From assembly GCA_025757985.1 (NCBI GenBank), contig CP107210.1, positions 2,666,001-2,730,000 on the forward strand: a stretch of DNA of 64,000 bases, in the 5' to 3' direction. This stretch comes from Oscillospiraceae bacterium (GTDB lineage: Bacteria; Bacillota; Clostridia; Oscillospirales; Ruminococcaceae). The notes under the pieces were generated by a model. That model did not search any database and was not told where the DNA came from. It was given only the letters and a program-made list of their open reading frames with translations. Every line of letters starts with the position of its first letter. Position 1 is the first letter of the stretch. Shown here piece by piece: positions 46,029 to 55,445 of this stretch. The translations under genes were made by a program, and so were the position numbers.

Positions 46029-48044
46029 ATGGATCAGAAAAAATTCTACATCACTACGCCGATCTATTACCCCAGCGATAAGCTGCATATCGGCCATACC
46101 TACTGCACTGTGGCAACCGATGCCATGGCCCGCTACAAGCGCCTGCAGGGCTACAATGTCAAGTTCCTGACCGGTACCGATGAGCACGGCCAGAAGATCG
46201 AGCTGAAGGCCAAGGAGGCCGGCGTCACCCCGCAGCAGTTTGTTGATAACATCGTGGAGGGCCCCAAGGGCGTCAAGGATCTGTGGAAGCTGATGAACAT
46301 CAGCTATGACCGCTTCATCCGCACGACCGATGACTACCATGTTGCCGCCATCCAGAAAATCTTCAAGAAGATGTACGAGAAGGGCGACATCTACAAGGGC
46401 AAGTATGTCGGCAAATACTGCACCCCCTGTGAGAGCTTCTGGACCGAGAGCCAGCTCGTCAACGGCTGCTGCCCTGACTGCGGCCGCCCCGTTGTGGACG
46501 CCGAGGAGGAGGCTTACTTCTTCCGTCTGTCCAAGTATGCCGACCGCGTGCGCGATCTGCTCGTCAACACCGACTTCCTGCTGCCGCGCTCCCGCGTCAA
46601 CGAGATGGTCCACAACTTCATAGCCCCGGGCCTTGAGGATCTGTGCGTTTCCCGCACCAGTTTCAAGTGGGGCATCCCGGTCGACTTTGACCCCAAGCAT
46701 GTCGTCTACGTCTGGATCGACGCGCTGTTCAACTACACCACGGCGCTGGGCTTCATGAATGACAAGTACCCCGACAGTGATTACGAGACCTTCTGGCCTG
46801 CTGACGTGCATTTTATCGGCAAGGAGATCGTCCGTTTCCACTCCATCATCTGGCCTGCCATGCTGATGAGCATGGATATGCCCCTGCCCAAGCATGTCTA
46901 CGGCCATGGCTGGCTGCTGCTGGACGGCGGCAAAATGTCCAAGTCCAAGGGCAACGTGGTTGACCCCTACCTGCTGGCCGAGCGCTACAGCGCCGATGCC
47001 CTGCGCTACTTCCTGCTGCGCGACTTCCCGTTCGGTTCGGACGGCAACTTCTCCAATGAGCTGCTGATCAACCGCATCAATATGGATCTGGCCAACGACC
47101 TCGGCAACCTGCTGAGCCGCACCACTGCCATGGCGGACAAGTATTTTGGCGGCGAGCTGCCCGCCGAGCAGGCCGAGGGCCCCGAGGACGCTGCCCTGAT
47201 CGAGAAGGCCACCGCCCTGCGCGCCCGCTATGAGGCCGACATGGAGGCCTATGCCTTCCAGAATGCACTGGCCGATGTGTTCGAGGTCATTGACAACGCA
47301 AACAAGTATATCGACGCCACGGCACCGTGGGTGCTGGCCAAGAGCGAGGAATCCAAGCCCCGTCTGGCCCGCGTGCTGTACAATCTGGCCGAAACGCTGC
47401 GCATCTGCACCGTGCTGCTGCAGCCGTTCATGCCCACCACCTGCGAGAAAATTTTTGCGCAGCTGAATGTGGCCGCCAACGGCAAGACGTGGGACAGCGC
47501 CGCCACCTTCGGCACCCTGCCTGCCAACGCCACCCTGCACAAGGGCGAGAACATCTTCCCCCGCATTGACGCCGCAAAGGAGCTGGCTGAGCTGGAGGCC
47601 CTTGAGGCTGCCCAGAAGGCCGCCGCACAGGCTGCCAACGCCCCCGCTGAGGAGGAAAAGCCCGCTGAGAGTGCCGCTGCGTCCGCAGAGCTGATTGGCG
47701 AGCACGAGGAAGAAATCAGCTTTGACGACTTCTGCAAGGTCGAGCTGCGCGTGGCCGAGGTCCGCGCCTGCGAGCGGATGAAGGAGAGCAAGAAGCTGCT
47801 GCACCTGACCGTCTTTGACGGCGAGCGCGAGCGCTGCATCCTGTCCGGCATTGCGAAGTGGTTTGCGCCCGAGGATCTGATCGGCAAGAAGATCGGCATT
47901 GTCGCCAACCTGGCCCCCCGCCCGATGATGAAGGGCAAGTATGTCAGCGAGGGCATGATCTTTGCCGCTGACACCGATGTGGACGGCGGCTGCTCCATCG
48001 CGTTCTTCCCTGACAACACCCCCGCCGGTGCGCGCATCCACTAA
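46029..48044 (+). CDS. metG: Methionine-tRNA ligase
   Basis: Charges initiator and elongator tRNA-Met. 671 residues: class I Rossmann core with PIYYPSDKLHIGHTYC (HIGH) and KMSKSKGN (about 302), zinc site CTPC...CPDC, anticodon-binding helical domain, an Ala/Glu-rich linker (about 515-560) and a C-terminal tRNA-binding domain (FDDFCKVELRVAEVRACERM). The fused C-terminal domain dimerises the enzyme. First gene of metG-DMT transporter-tatD. Confidence 0.98.
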   Translation: MDQKKFYITTPIYYPSDKLHIGHTYCTVATDAMARYKRLQGYNVKFLTGTDEHGQKIELKAKEAGVTPQQFVDNIVEGPKGVKDLWKLMNISYDRFIRTTDDYHVAAIQKIFKKMYEKGDIYKGKYVGKYCTPCESFWTESQLVNGCCPDCGRPVVDAEEEAYFFRLSKYADRVRDLLVNTDFLLPRSRVNEMVHNFIAPGLEDLCVSRTSFKWGIPVDFDPKHVVYVWIDALFNYTTALGFMNDKYPDSDYETFWPADVHFIGKEIVRFHSIIWPAMLMSMDMPLPKHVYGHGWLLLDGGKMSKSKGNVVDPYLLAERYSADALRYFLLRDFPFGSDGNFSNELLINRINMDLANDLGNLLSRTTAMADKYFGGELPAEQAEGPEDAALIEKATALRARYEADMEAYAFQNALADVFEVIDNANKYIDATAPWVLAKSEESKPRLARVLYNLAETLRICTVLLQPFMPTTCEKIFAQLNVAANGKTWDSAATFGTLPANATLHKGENIFPRIDAAKELAELEALEAAQKAAAQAANAPAEEEKPAESAAASAELIGEHEEEISFDDFCKVELRVAEVRACERMKESKKLLHLTVFDGERERCILSGIAKWFAPEDLIGKKIGIVANLAPRPMMKGKYVSEGMIFAADTDVDGGCSIAFFPDNTPAGARIH

Positions 48045-48053
48045 GGCAGCGCT

Positions 48054-48992
48054 ATGCAAAAATCTAAGTTAGACCAATTTTTCTCCATCCCGGCGGCGGC
48101 CGTTTTGATGGCCGTTGTCTGCAATGTGCTGTGGGGGTCGGCGTTCCCCTTCATCAAGCTGGGCTACCGCCTGTTTGCGATTGATTCCGCCGATACCGCG
48201 TCGATTTTGTGCTTTGCGGGTGTCCGCTTTATGATGGGCGCGGCGCTGGTCTGGCTGGCCGGTCTGGCGCTGAACCGCCGCCCGCTGCCGATGCCGCACG
48301 GCAAAACGCTGGCTTCGGCCTGCGGGCTGGGCCTGTGGCAGACCGCTGCACAGTATTTCTTCTACTACTCCGCCGTGGCGCTGCTGACCGGCGCGATGGG
48401 CGGCATTTTGAACAGCACCCAGAGCTTTATGGGCGTGATTTTGGCGCACTTTTTGTACGGCAAGGCCGACCGGATGACCCCGCGCAAGGCGCTGGGCTGC
48501 GCGCTCGGCTTCGGCGGTGTGCTTGTCGCCACGCTGGGCAACCACGGCGGCGGCAGCGTCAAGGGTATGGCCTTTATGCTGATCGCGTCGGTCATCTTTG
48601 CGTTGGCCGGGCCGTGGAACAAGGCCGTGACCCAGCATGCGGACAGCTTTTCGGTCTGTGTGCTGAACCTCGGCGTCGGCGGTCTGGCGTTGGCTGTGAT
48701 GGGCTTTGCCATGGGTGGCGGCCTCCACCCCGAGAGTGCCGCAGGTATCCCGGTGCTGCTGTTTTTGGCGTTTATCTCCGGTGCGGGGTATGTGATCTGG
48801 GCGCTTCTGATGAAAAACAACCCGGTCTCCCGCATTGCGGTGTTTGGCCTGATCATTCCGGTCATGAATGTGCTGCTGTCGGCACTGCTGAACGGCGAGC
48901 CGCTGTTTGAGTGGAACTACCTCGCCGCGCTGCTGCTGGTCTGCATCGGCATTTATCTCGTCAACCGCGCCCCGCAGGAGAAGCAGGCATGA
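48054..48992 (+). CDS. DMT family (EamA) transporter
   Basis: 312 residues with ten hydrophobic segments in two EamA repeats (about 15-150 and 170-305). Typical pieces are VCNVLWGSAFPFIKLGYRLF and GVILAHFLYGKADRMTPRKA. Permease for small metabolites, substrate unknown. It begins 9 bp after metG and overlaps tatD by 4 bp, so it is part of that operon. Confidence 0.9.
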   Translation: MQKSKLDQFFSIPAAAVLMAVVCNVLWGSAFPFIKLGYRLFAIDSADTASILCFAGVRFMMGAALVWLAGLALNRRPLPMPHGKTLASACGLGLWQTAAQYFFYYSAVALLTGAMGGILNSTQSFMGVILAHFLYGKADRMTPRKALGCALGFGGVLVATLGNHGGGSVKGMAFMLIASVIFALAGPWNKAVTQHADSFSVCVLNLGVGGLALAVMGFAMGGGLHPESAAGIPVLLFLAFISGAGYVIWALLMKNNPVSRIAVFGLIIPVMNVLLSALLNGEPLFEWNYLAALLLVCIGIYLVNRAPQEKQA

Positions 48993-49780
48993 ACCATATT
49001 TTTGACACTCACGCGCACTATTCCTCGCGTCAGTTTGACGCTGACCGCGCCGCGCTGCTGAAGGCCTTGCCCGAGGGCGGCGTGGTGGGGGTGCTGGAAT
49101 GTGCCACCCACTCCGGCGATGCCGCCCGCGTGCTGGAGCTGGCGCATGCCGCGCCCTACATCCATGCGGCGATCGGCATCCACCCGGAAAGCCTGATCGA
49201 GGAGGACGCTGCCACCGTGGCAGTCTATCATGGGGACTGGCGTGCCGAGCTGGCCGCCATGCGCCCCCTGTTTGAGGACAAGGCTATAGTGGCCGTGGGC
49301 GAGATCGGGCTTGATCATCACTGGCCGGTCCCGCGCGAGGAGCAGTACGCCCTGTTTGAGGCACAATTACAACTTGCGAAAGAGCTGGATTTGCCGGTGT
49401 CGGTCCACGACCGCGAGGCCCACGCCGAAATGTACGAGTTGCTGCGCAAATATAAGCCGCGCGGCGCACTGCACTGCTACAGCGGCAGCGCCGAGGACGC
49501 GGTTTGGCTGGTTGAGCAGGGGCTGTATCTGGGCTTTGGCGGGGCAGTGACCTATAAGGGAGCCAAGCGCGCCGCCAAGGTGCTGGCCGCCATCCCGCAC
49601 GAGCGCGCCCTGCTGGAAACCGACTGCCCTTATATGGCCCCCGAGCCGGTGCGCGGCACCCGCAACGACAGCCGCAACATTGCCCATGTGGCCGCCTACA
49701 TCGGCACGATTTGGGATATGGACGCCCAGACCGTGCTGGATGTGACCGCAGAAAACGCGCGCACCTGTTTTGGTGTGTGA
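48989..49780 (+). CDS. tatD: TatD family hydrolase
   Basis: 263 residues, amidohydrolase-fold metal-dependent DNase. Metal ligands visible: IFDTHAHYSS, VGEIGLDHHW, VSVHDREAHAEM, ALHCYSGS and LLETDCPYMAPEPVRGTRN. The ATG overlaps the transporter stop (ATGA). In many Firmicutes tatD follows metG, as here. Likely role: 3'-5' DNA exonuclease in repair. Confidence 0.93.
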   Translation: MNHIFDTHAHYSSRQFDADRAALLKALPEGGVVGVLECATHSGDAARVLELAHAAPYIHAAIGIHPESLIEEDAATVAVYHGDWRAELAAMRPLFEDKAIVAVGEIGLDHHWPVPREEQYALFEAQLQLAKELDLPVSVHDREAHAEMYELLRKYKPRGALHCYSGSAEDAVWLVEQGLYLGFGGAVTYKGAKRAAKVLAAIPHERALLETDCPYMAPEPVRGTRNDSRNIAHVAAYIGTIWDMDAQTVLDVTAENARTCFGV

Positions 49781-49793
49781 ACCGTTAGCGTAT

Positions 49794-49847
49794 CTGTAGG
49801 GGCGGGCATTGCCCGCCTGTGGGCGACCGATGGCCGCCCCTACAAAT
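49794..49847. repeat. GC-rich palindromic repeat
   Basis: gtaggggcgggcattgcccgcctgtgggcgaccgatggccgcccctac read in pieces; two nested palindromes. Confidence 0.7.
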
Positions 49848-49878
49848 ATAGAAACAAAATTTTCAGGAGTGACTTACT

Positions 49879-50112
49879 ATGAAAGCACGCATCCCTAAGC
49901 ATCGTGAATTTATCATTGATTTCCCGCAGGATATGGATCAGGCCAAGGCTGACGAGGGCTGGACCAAGCTGAACGAGATCGTGGAGGAGTACAAAAAGGC
50001 CCACAACGGCCAGAGCGTTTACTCTGTGACCTTTATTGAGGACTGCGAGCCTGCTGTGAAGAAGCTGCAGGAGGAGTACGGTTTCAACTACACCATTCAG
50101 GAAACCAAGTGA
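49879..50112 (+). CDS. Small conserved-type protein, unknown
   Basis: 77 residues, acidic, soluble: MKARIPKHREFIIDFPQDMD, then EGWTKLNEIVEEYKKAHNGQ and EPAVKKLQEEYGFNYTIQET. Ribosome site AGGAG precedes it and a terminator follows, so it is a genuine single gene. No function recognised. Confidence 0.65.
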   Translation: MKARIPKHREFIIDFPQDMDQAKADEGWTKLNEIVEEYKKAHNGQSVYSVTFIEDCEPAVKKLQEEYGFNYTIQETK

Positions 50113-50113
50113 T

Positions 50114-50150
50114 CAAAACCGGCGGACAACTGCGTCCGCCGGTTTTCTGT
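50114..50150 (+). terminator. Terminator
   Basis: AAAACCGGCGGAC-aactgc-GTCCGCCGGTTTT followed by CTGTTC; strong stem. Confidence 0.75.
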
Positions 50151-50180
50151 TCGTACATTTTGCCAGAGAGGGAAACAGGG

Positions 50181-50654
50181 ATGGCAAAGACAGTTATACG
50201 CCCGGCGGCGGAGGAGGACATCCCCGCCATTATTGCGCTGTACCGCCAGCTTGACAGCGCCATGGTCGCGCTGCAGCCGGAGTTTTTTTGCGAGGCCCCG
50301 CGTGAGGTGGACGAGATCCGCAAGGCAGTCAGGGCCGATGACGCGGATTTTTTGCTGGCGGAGCAGGACGGCACCGCCGTGGGCTTTGCGCTGGTCTACT
50401 ATGCGGGCTGGACGCCGGCGTTCAGCTGTGTGCTGCCCCACCGGTATGCCTGCCTGGGGGATCTGATCGTGGACGCAGGTGTGCGCGGGCAGGGCATTGG
50501 CAACCAGCTGCTGGCTGCGGCCAAGCGCTGGGCCCGCAACCGGCGGCTGGAATATCTGGAGCTGCAGGTGCTGGCCCAGAACGAGGGCGCGCAGCACCTG
50601 TATGAGTCGCAGGATTTTGTCGAGGCAACGAAAGTTATGCGGTGTATGCTGTGA
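50181..50654 (+). CDS. GNAT family N-acetyltransferase
   Basis: 158 residues. The acetyl-CoA site is visible as LGDLIVDAGVRGQGIGNQLL (motif A, Q/RxxGxG/A), followed by LEYLELQVLAQNEGAQHLYE (motif B). Start at 50181, after AGGG; the frame to 50109 overlaps a terminator. Substrate unknown. Confidence 0.9.
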   Translation: MAKTVIRPAAEEDIPAIIALYRQLDSAMVALQPEFFCEAPREVDEIRKAVRADDADFLLAEQDGTAVGFALVYYAGWTPAFSCVLPHRYACLGDLIVDAGVRGQGIGNQLLAAAKRWARNRRLEYLELQVLAQNEGAQHLYESQDFVEATKVMRCML

Positions 50655-50895
50655 AAACCGCTCTGTAGGGGCCGGGCATGCCCGGCCCGCAGGTTTACGG
50701 CTGCACCCCTTTCGCGGTTGATTTGCAGGGCAGGGCTTGACCCCTTTACGGGGCGTCGGGGACGCCGCCCCCTACAGGCATAACCCGCAAAGTTTCTCAC
50801 TCCCGCAAACAGGCACGGCGGCCAGAGGGCTGGCCGCCCTACGCCCTCCCGTGAATTAGGTTTGCAGGGGAGGGATTCATCCCTCCCGGGTTGTG
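50655..50895. repeat. Repeat cluster
   Basis: ggggccgggcatgcccggcc (about 50669), ggggcgtcggggacgccgcccc (about 50750), ggcggccagagggctggccgcc (about 50818) and ggggagggattcatccctcc (about 50868). Confidence 0.75.
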
Positions 50896-50917
50896 CGCCC
50901 ATATTGCTGCACAACAC

Positions 50918-50952
50918 AAAAAAGCCGGGGCGAACATTTCGTTCGCCCCGGC
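50918..50952 (-). terminator. Terminator of the minus-strand RNA
   Basis: Minus strand: GCCGGGGCGAAC (50952-50941), loop, GTTCGCCCCGGC (50935-50924), TTTTTT. Confidence 0.85.
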
Positions 50953-51708
50953 GGTCTTACTTCTTCGGAGTCATAGCCTCATAACCCTTTTCGTTATTTT
51001 TCGGACTGCTTCCACATCGTCATGGGAATCATCCTATCGTTTGCGAATTTTGATTGCCCTTTCAGGATCTTACTAACAGTTCATTGGACTTACCCTCGGG
51101 TTCGTTATTTGCTGAAAAGCATTTGTAGAACGGAGTAAAGTTTGCTGTTAAGGTTATTAAGATCGTTCCTGGGGTAATGGGTCTGATGCCGAGGACCAAA
51201 GCCTCTTAACTCTTGTACATCGGAGTGTCTCCTTGTTGATCAGGTGAAGTTCAGGTAAATCCTGTTCGGCGGAGTGGTGACGGTCATCTCTACCAGCCTT
51301 CTTTCATCCTAATCTATATCTCATGCGGGGGTCTGTTGTGACGGCCCCTGAGTCTGCTAAACATTAGCTAAGTAACCGGACATCGCGTTTTTATAAATCT
51401 TTTACAGGTGATGACCTGCGGCTTCGGATGCGGTTCTTTTTTGTTAGCAGGCCCAGGCCCGCCGGTGATGAATGGGATCTTTAAAGTTTGCCATTGGACT
51501 CGAGCCTCCTTCCTTACGAAATACTGCCGGCGGCCTTTACGATCTCTTTCCGGTTTCTTCTTCCGCCCTCGTGCTGCTGGATCGGAGTCCTTAAAGTTAA
51601 GCTTTAAGATGTCGGTCTGTTCACGATCGGTCTTTGATGAAGAAACTTCTGGAAAGTGGCATCTCTTGGAACTTCCAGTTCCTTATCTCCGGCTGTTTTC
51701 TTTCTGTG
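50918..51708 (-). ncRNA. Orphan large noncoding RNA, about 790 nt
   Basis: A self-contained transcription unit with its own promoter (51743-51715) and a strong terminator but no coding frame with a ribosome site on the minus strand. The plus-strand frames are equally poor. The sequence is about half GC with no host-type repeats, so it is not ordinary spacer. Local stems are visible, for example CAGGT-catc-ACCTG (51418-51405). It lacks rnpB, ssrA and SRP hallmarks. Large gut RNA classes such as ROOL or GOLLD are possible, but I cannot show a match. Confidence 0.6.
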
Positions 51709-51714
51709 ACTATA

Positions 51715-51743
51715 CTATATCACAGCCTTAGTGTTTCGTCTAT
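51715..51743 (-). promoter_or_regulatory. Promoter of the large RNA
   Basis: Minus strand: TAGACG (51743-51738), 17-bp spacer, TATAGT (51720-51715). Confidence 0.6.
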
Positions 51744-51861
51744 TCGCAGACCCCACAATCTTGCTGTGCAATATTTGTGCATATTCAGGATTGAATAACA
51801 CATGCTGCTTGTGGTATAATAAATATGTTGGGCGCGTGTACGCCAACATAAAACCGCTGCT

Positions 51862-51892
51862 TCTTGGAAAAAAGAAGCAGCGGTTTTTCGCT
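51862..51892. terminator. Bidirectional hairpin
   Basis: AACCGCTGCTTCTT-gga-AAAAGAAGCAGCGGTTTTT; a strong stem with a T-run on the plus strand. Confidence 0.65.
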
Positions 51893-51897
51893 ATATT

Positions 51898-52108
51898 GGC
51901 TTCCCCCGAGGGGGAAGCTGTCGGCGGCCCCGCTCGCCGACTGATGAGGGGCAAACTTACTGTAATTGCCCATGAACGGGTTGCTGAGGCAAACTCGCCC
52001 CTCATCCGGCCCTGCGGGGCCACCTTCAGTCTACGCGCTAAGAGCCGCCTTCGGCGGTTGCGCTCCGACACGCGCCTGCGGGCGCAGCCCCTCGGGGGAA
52101 GGCATGGG
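51898..52108. repeat. Composite repeat unit (cttcccc type plus ctaagag type)
   Basis: Outer arms cttcccccgagggggaag (51901) and cctcgggggaagg (about 52090-52104); inner gatgaggggc / gcccctcatcc; an inserted ctacgcgctaagagccgcct element at about 52032-52092. Confidence 0.75.
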
Positions 52109-52110
52109 AG

Positions 52111-53868
52111 TTACATCGTCTCCGGTGCGGTGACCTTGAACATCGTCAGGATGTTGTGGATGACGCCGCGCACGGCGAGGCACAGCGCAATGCGACCCTG
52201 CTGCACGGTGCCCTCCGCATCAAGGATGCGGCAGGCGTTGTAGAAGCGGTGGTAGGCGGATGCCACATCAATGCAGTAGCGGGTGATGCGGGCCGGGTCG
52301 TACTTCTCGGCGGCAGCAGCAATCTCAGCGGGGAAGGCAGCCAGCAGGCGGATCAGTGACTGCTCGGCGGGGTCGGTCAGGACGCTGGCGTCCACGGCCT
52401 CGGCGCCTTCAAACTTCACGCCCTCGCTCTCAAGCTTCTTCAGCACCGAGCAGATGCGCGCGTGGGCGTACTGAACATAGTAGACGGGGTTCTCGCTGTC
52501 GTTGCGCACGGCCAGATCAAGGTCAAAGTCCAGCGTGGAGGAGCTCTCGCGCTGGTTGAAGAAGAACCGCGCGGAATCAATGGGCACCTCGTCCAGCAGG
52601 TCGGTCAGGGTGATGGCCTTGCCGGTACGCTTGCTCATGCGGACCGGCTTGCCGTCACGCATCAGGTTGACCATCTGCATCAGCACGATGTCAAGGCGGC
52701 TGCCGTCCAGCCCGATGGCGTCCATCGCGCCCTTCATGCGGGCGACATGGCCGTGGTGGTCGGCGCCCCAGACATCAATGGCCTTGTCAAAGCCGCGCAC
52801 GGCCAGCTTGTTGTAGTGGTAGGCGATGTCGGCCGCAAAGTAGGTGGGGATGCCGTTGGCGCGCACCAGCACCTCGTCCTTGGCCTCCTCCTCGCTGCCG
52901 TCGTCGGTCTTGCGCTTGTTCACAACGCCGTACTTGGCGGCGTACTGGGCGCTGCGGTACATGATGGCACCGTCCTCGGCCTTGTAGCAGGCACCGCTCT
53001 CCAGCAGCTTGTCCACCACGGCCTTGACCGCGCCGGAGTTGTGCAGGTCGCTTTCATGGAACCAGACATCGTACTCGATGCGGTACTTGCCGAGGTCGCG
53101 CTGCAGACCGGCGATGTTCTTGGGCAGGGCATCGGCCACGATGGCCTTCTTCAGCTCGTCAAAGTCCTTTTCCACATAGGAATCGCCGTGAATCTCGGCA
53201 AACTCCTTCGCGCGGGCGATGATGTCCGCGCCCTGATAGCACTCCTCGGGCAGGGGGCAGGCATCCTCGCCCTTGTACAGCTGCAGGTAGCGGATGGCAA
53301 GGCTCTTGCCGAACTTCTCGATCTGGTTGCCCGCGTCATTGATGTAGAACTCGCGGGTCACATCGTAGCCCGCCCAGTCCAGACAGGCGGCCAGACCGTC
53401 ACCCAAAGCGCCGCCGCGGGCGTTGCCCATGTGCATCGGGCCGGTGGGGTTGGCGGAGACGAACTCGACATTGTAGCGCTTGCCTGCGCCGACATCGGTG
53501 CGGCCGTACTCGGGGTTGGCCACGGCGGCGCGCACAACGCTGGTGAACCAGTCCTGCGCAAGGAACAGGTTGATGAAGCCGGGACCGGCGATCTCAAACC
53601 GGTCGAACAGGCTGCCGTCCAGCGCAAGCTTGGCGGTGATGGCCTCGGCGATCTGGCGCGGCGCCTTGTGGAAGGCGCGGGCACCGGCCATGGCCGCATT
53701 GGAGGCGATGTCGCCGTTTTTGACATCGGCCGGGATCTCGACGATGAAGTCGGGCAGCGCAGCTTCGGGCAGGGTACCGTCAGCGATGGCAGCCTTGACG
53801 GCATCGGTCAGCAGGGTGCGGGCCTGCGCCAGCGCCGCCGCGCGGGGGTTGTAGTTTTTATATTCCAT
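52111..53868 (-). CDS. argS: Arginine-tRNA ligase
   Basis: 585 residues from ATG 53868 (ribosome site AGGAGGTTCATC). The HIGH-type motif appears as ANPTGPMHMGNARGGALGD, the KMSKS-type as VRMSKRTGKAITL. An N-terminal Add-1 domain and the C-terminal DALR anticodon-binding domain (YVQYAHARICSVLKKLE onward) are present. Downstream of the ddl-murI-DUF1934 genes on the same strand. Confidence 0.97.
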   Translation of the reverse strand: MEYKNYNPRAAALAQARTLLTDAVKAAIADGTLPEAALPDFIVEIPADVKNGDIASNAAMAGARAFHKAPRQIAEAITAKLALDGSLFDRFEIAGPGFINLFLAQDWFTSVVRAAVANPEYGRTDVGAGKRYNVEFVSANPTGPMHMGNARGGALGDGLAACLDWAGYDVTREFYINDAGNQIEKFGKSLAIRYLQLYKGEDACPLPEECYQGADIIARAKEFAEIHGDSYVEKDFDELKKAIVADALPKNIAGLQRDLGKYRIEYDVWFHESDLHNSGAVKAVVDKLLESGACYKAEDGAIMYRSAQYAAKYGVVNKRKTDDGSEEEAKDEVLVRANGIPTYFAADIAYHYNKLAVRGFDKAIDVWGADHHGHVARMKGAMDAIGLDGSRLDIVLMQMVNLMRDGKPVRMSKRTGKAITLTDLLDEVPIDSARFFFNQRESSSTLDFDLDLAVRNDSENPVYYVQYAHARICSVLKKLESEGVKFEGAEAVDASVLTDPAEQSLIRLLAAFPAEIAAAAEKYDPARITRYCIDVASAYHRFYNACRILDAEGTVQQGRIALCLAVRGVIHNILTMFKVTAPETM

Positions 53869-53904
53869 GATGAACCTCCTGTGGGGGATTTTTCTATGAT
53901 AACG

Positions 53905-53998
53905 TTGTAGGGGCCGGGCATGCCCGGCCCGCGGCTTTGCCTTTACAGAGCGCTTTCCGGTAGGCTGAGGGCCGGGCATGCCCGGCCCCTACGGGACA
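53905..53998. repeat. Two palindromic repeats upstream of argS
   Basis: ggggccgggcatgcccggcc at about 53910-53930 and 53970-53990. Confidence 0.75.
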
Positions 53999-54006
53999 GC
54001 GCGTTT

Positions 54007-54444
54007 TTAAGCTTCTGGCAGCTTATCGACCGTAATGTCAACCAGATTCCGGCTGATGAAATTTTCCGCGCCGGAATCCAGCGTGTAGCTGAATTTCAGC
54101 TTGCCGCCCTCCTCGCTCAGCGCGTGCTCAATGACATCGGCGGCCACGCCAAGACTTACCGCGCCGTAGCCGGTCTCATAATGGCAGAGATGCCGGGTGC
54201 CCTTCTCGATGATAAGCTGGCTCGACTGCTTGCCGTAGCGCAGCATCGAAACCTTGCGGGCGTCGTCGGCCACCTTGACGGTGGTGGTGCAGCCCTCATA
54301 GCCGGTGGTCTCGGTCTCTTTATAAACGATATAGTACGCGCCATCCTTGTGGACGAGCGAGCCGCGGGTCATAAGCTCCACTGTATCGGTGTCGCCCCGC
54401 TGCTCCATCGTGCCCTTGATGGTGATCAGATATTTTTCTTCCAT
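54007..54444 (-). CDS. DUF1934 domain protein (YwiB-like)
   Basis: 145 residues, a small calycin-like beta barrel: MEEKYLITIKGTMEQRGDTD, then ETETTGYEGCTTTVKVADD and KLKFSYTLDSGAENFISRNL. Genes of this family frequently precede argS in Firmicutes, as here. No reaction known. Confidence 0.85.
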   Translation of the reverse strand: MEEKYLITIKGTMEQRGDTDTVELMTRGSLVHKDGAYYIVYKETETTGYEGCTTTVKVADDARKVSMLRYGKQSSQLIIEKGTRHLCHYETGYGAVSLGVAADVIEHALSEEGGKLKFSYTLDSGAENFISRNLVDITVDKLPEA

Positions 54445-54463
54445 GGTGTACCTCTACTAAAAG

Positions 54464-54628
54464 CCTTCCCCCTCGGGGACAGACTCCCCCGATACGGGGG
54501 AGGTGGCGCGCAGCGCCAGAAGGGGTGCGGTGGCCCGCAGGGCCGGATGAGGGCAGACCTTCCGTCGTTGCCCGGTAAATGGGCGGCCACGGCAACCCGC
54601 CCCTCATCAGTCACCTTCGGTGACAGCG
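54464..54628. repeat. cttccccc-type long inverted repeat
   Basis: Contains cttccccctcggggacagac, ccccgatacgggggaggtgg, gccggatgagggc and cccgcccctcatcag; same family as 9577-9722 but with an extra internal hairpin. Confidence 0.7.
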
Positions 54629-54629
54629 C

Positions 54630-55445
54630 TCAATATGTTTCGATCGCAATGCGCTCTACCGGCCCGCCGGCGTACTCGCCTAAGAACATCTGCTCCAGCT
54701 CGGCAAAGTTGTCGGGCGTGTCGCTGACATAGTAGTGGGCGGTGCCGCCGTCCGTTTTGCCGTTCAAAAGCCCCAGATCCGCCAGCGCGGCGGCGGTGGC
54801 CTGCGCGGTCACCTTGCCGGAATCCACCAGCCGCACCGCATCGCCCATAAAATCGCCGATCATCTTTTTCAGCAGCGGGTAGTGGGTGCAGCCAAGGATC
54901 AGCGTGTCAACACCGGCGTCCTTCAGCTCCTGCAGATACTCGGCAATGATGAGCTTTGTCACGGGGTTGCCGTCATTGAAATAGCCGTTCTCGACCAGCG
55001 GCACAAACATCGGGCAGGCGCGCGCAAAGATCTGCACATCGGGCAGCATATCGCGGATGACCGCCGCGTAGGAGCCGCTGCGCACTGTGGCGGCCGTGCC
55101 GATGATACCGATGCGGTGGTTGCGGGTCGCGTCCACGGCGGCGCGGGCGGTGGCACCCACCACGCCGGTGTAGGGCACCGGCAGCCGGGCGGCCTCCTCC
55201 GGCGGATAGGTCGAGGACACGGTCCCGCAGGCGGCGATGATGAACTTGACATCCCGGCTGAGCAGAAAGCGTATATCCTGCCGCGCATACTGCACGATGG
55301 TATCCCGCCCGCGGCTGCCGTAAGGCACGCGGCCGGTATCGCCGAAATAGACGATATCCTCACCGGGCAGCACGCGGCGCAGCTGGCGCACGGCGGTCAG
55401 CCCGCCAAGGCCGCTGTCAAAAACGCCGATGGGGCGCGGGTCCAT
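54630..55445 (-). CDS. murI: Glutamate racemase
   Basis: Provides D-glutamate for peptidoglycan. 271 residues. The catalytic cysteines lie in IIAACGTVSSTYPP (C73) and LILGCTHYPLLKKM. The N-terminal PIGVFDSGLGGLTAVRQLRR is diagnostic. Its ATG overlaps the ddl stop by 1 bp (TGATG), coupling the two wall-precursor genes. Confidence 0.96.
   Translation of the reverse strand: MDPRPIGVFDSGLGGLTAVRQLRRVLPGEDIVYFGDTGRVPYGSRGRDTIVQYARQDIRFLLSRDVKFIIAACGTVSSTYPPEEAARLPVPYTGVVGATARAAVDATRNHRIGIIGTAATVRSGSYAAVIRDMLPDVQIFARACPMFVPLVENGYFNDGNPVTKLIIAEYLQELKDAGVDTLILGCTHYPLLKKMIGDFMGDAVRLVDSGKVTAQATAAALADLGLLNGKTDGGTAHYYVSDTPDNFAELEQMFLGEYAGGPVERIAIETY

Noticed and set aside
50918..51708. RNase P RNA or tmRNA
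   Set aside because: No GAGGAAAGTCC / ACAGAAA core and no tag-peptide frame on either strand.
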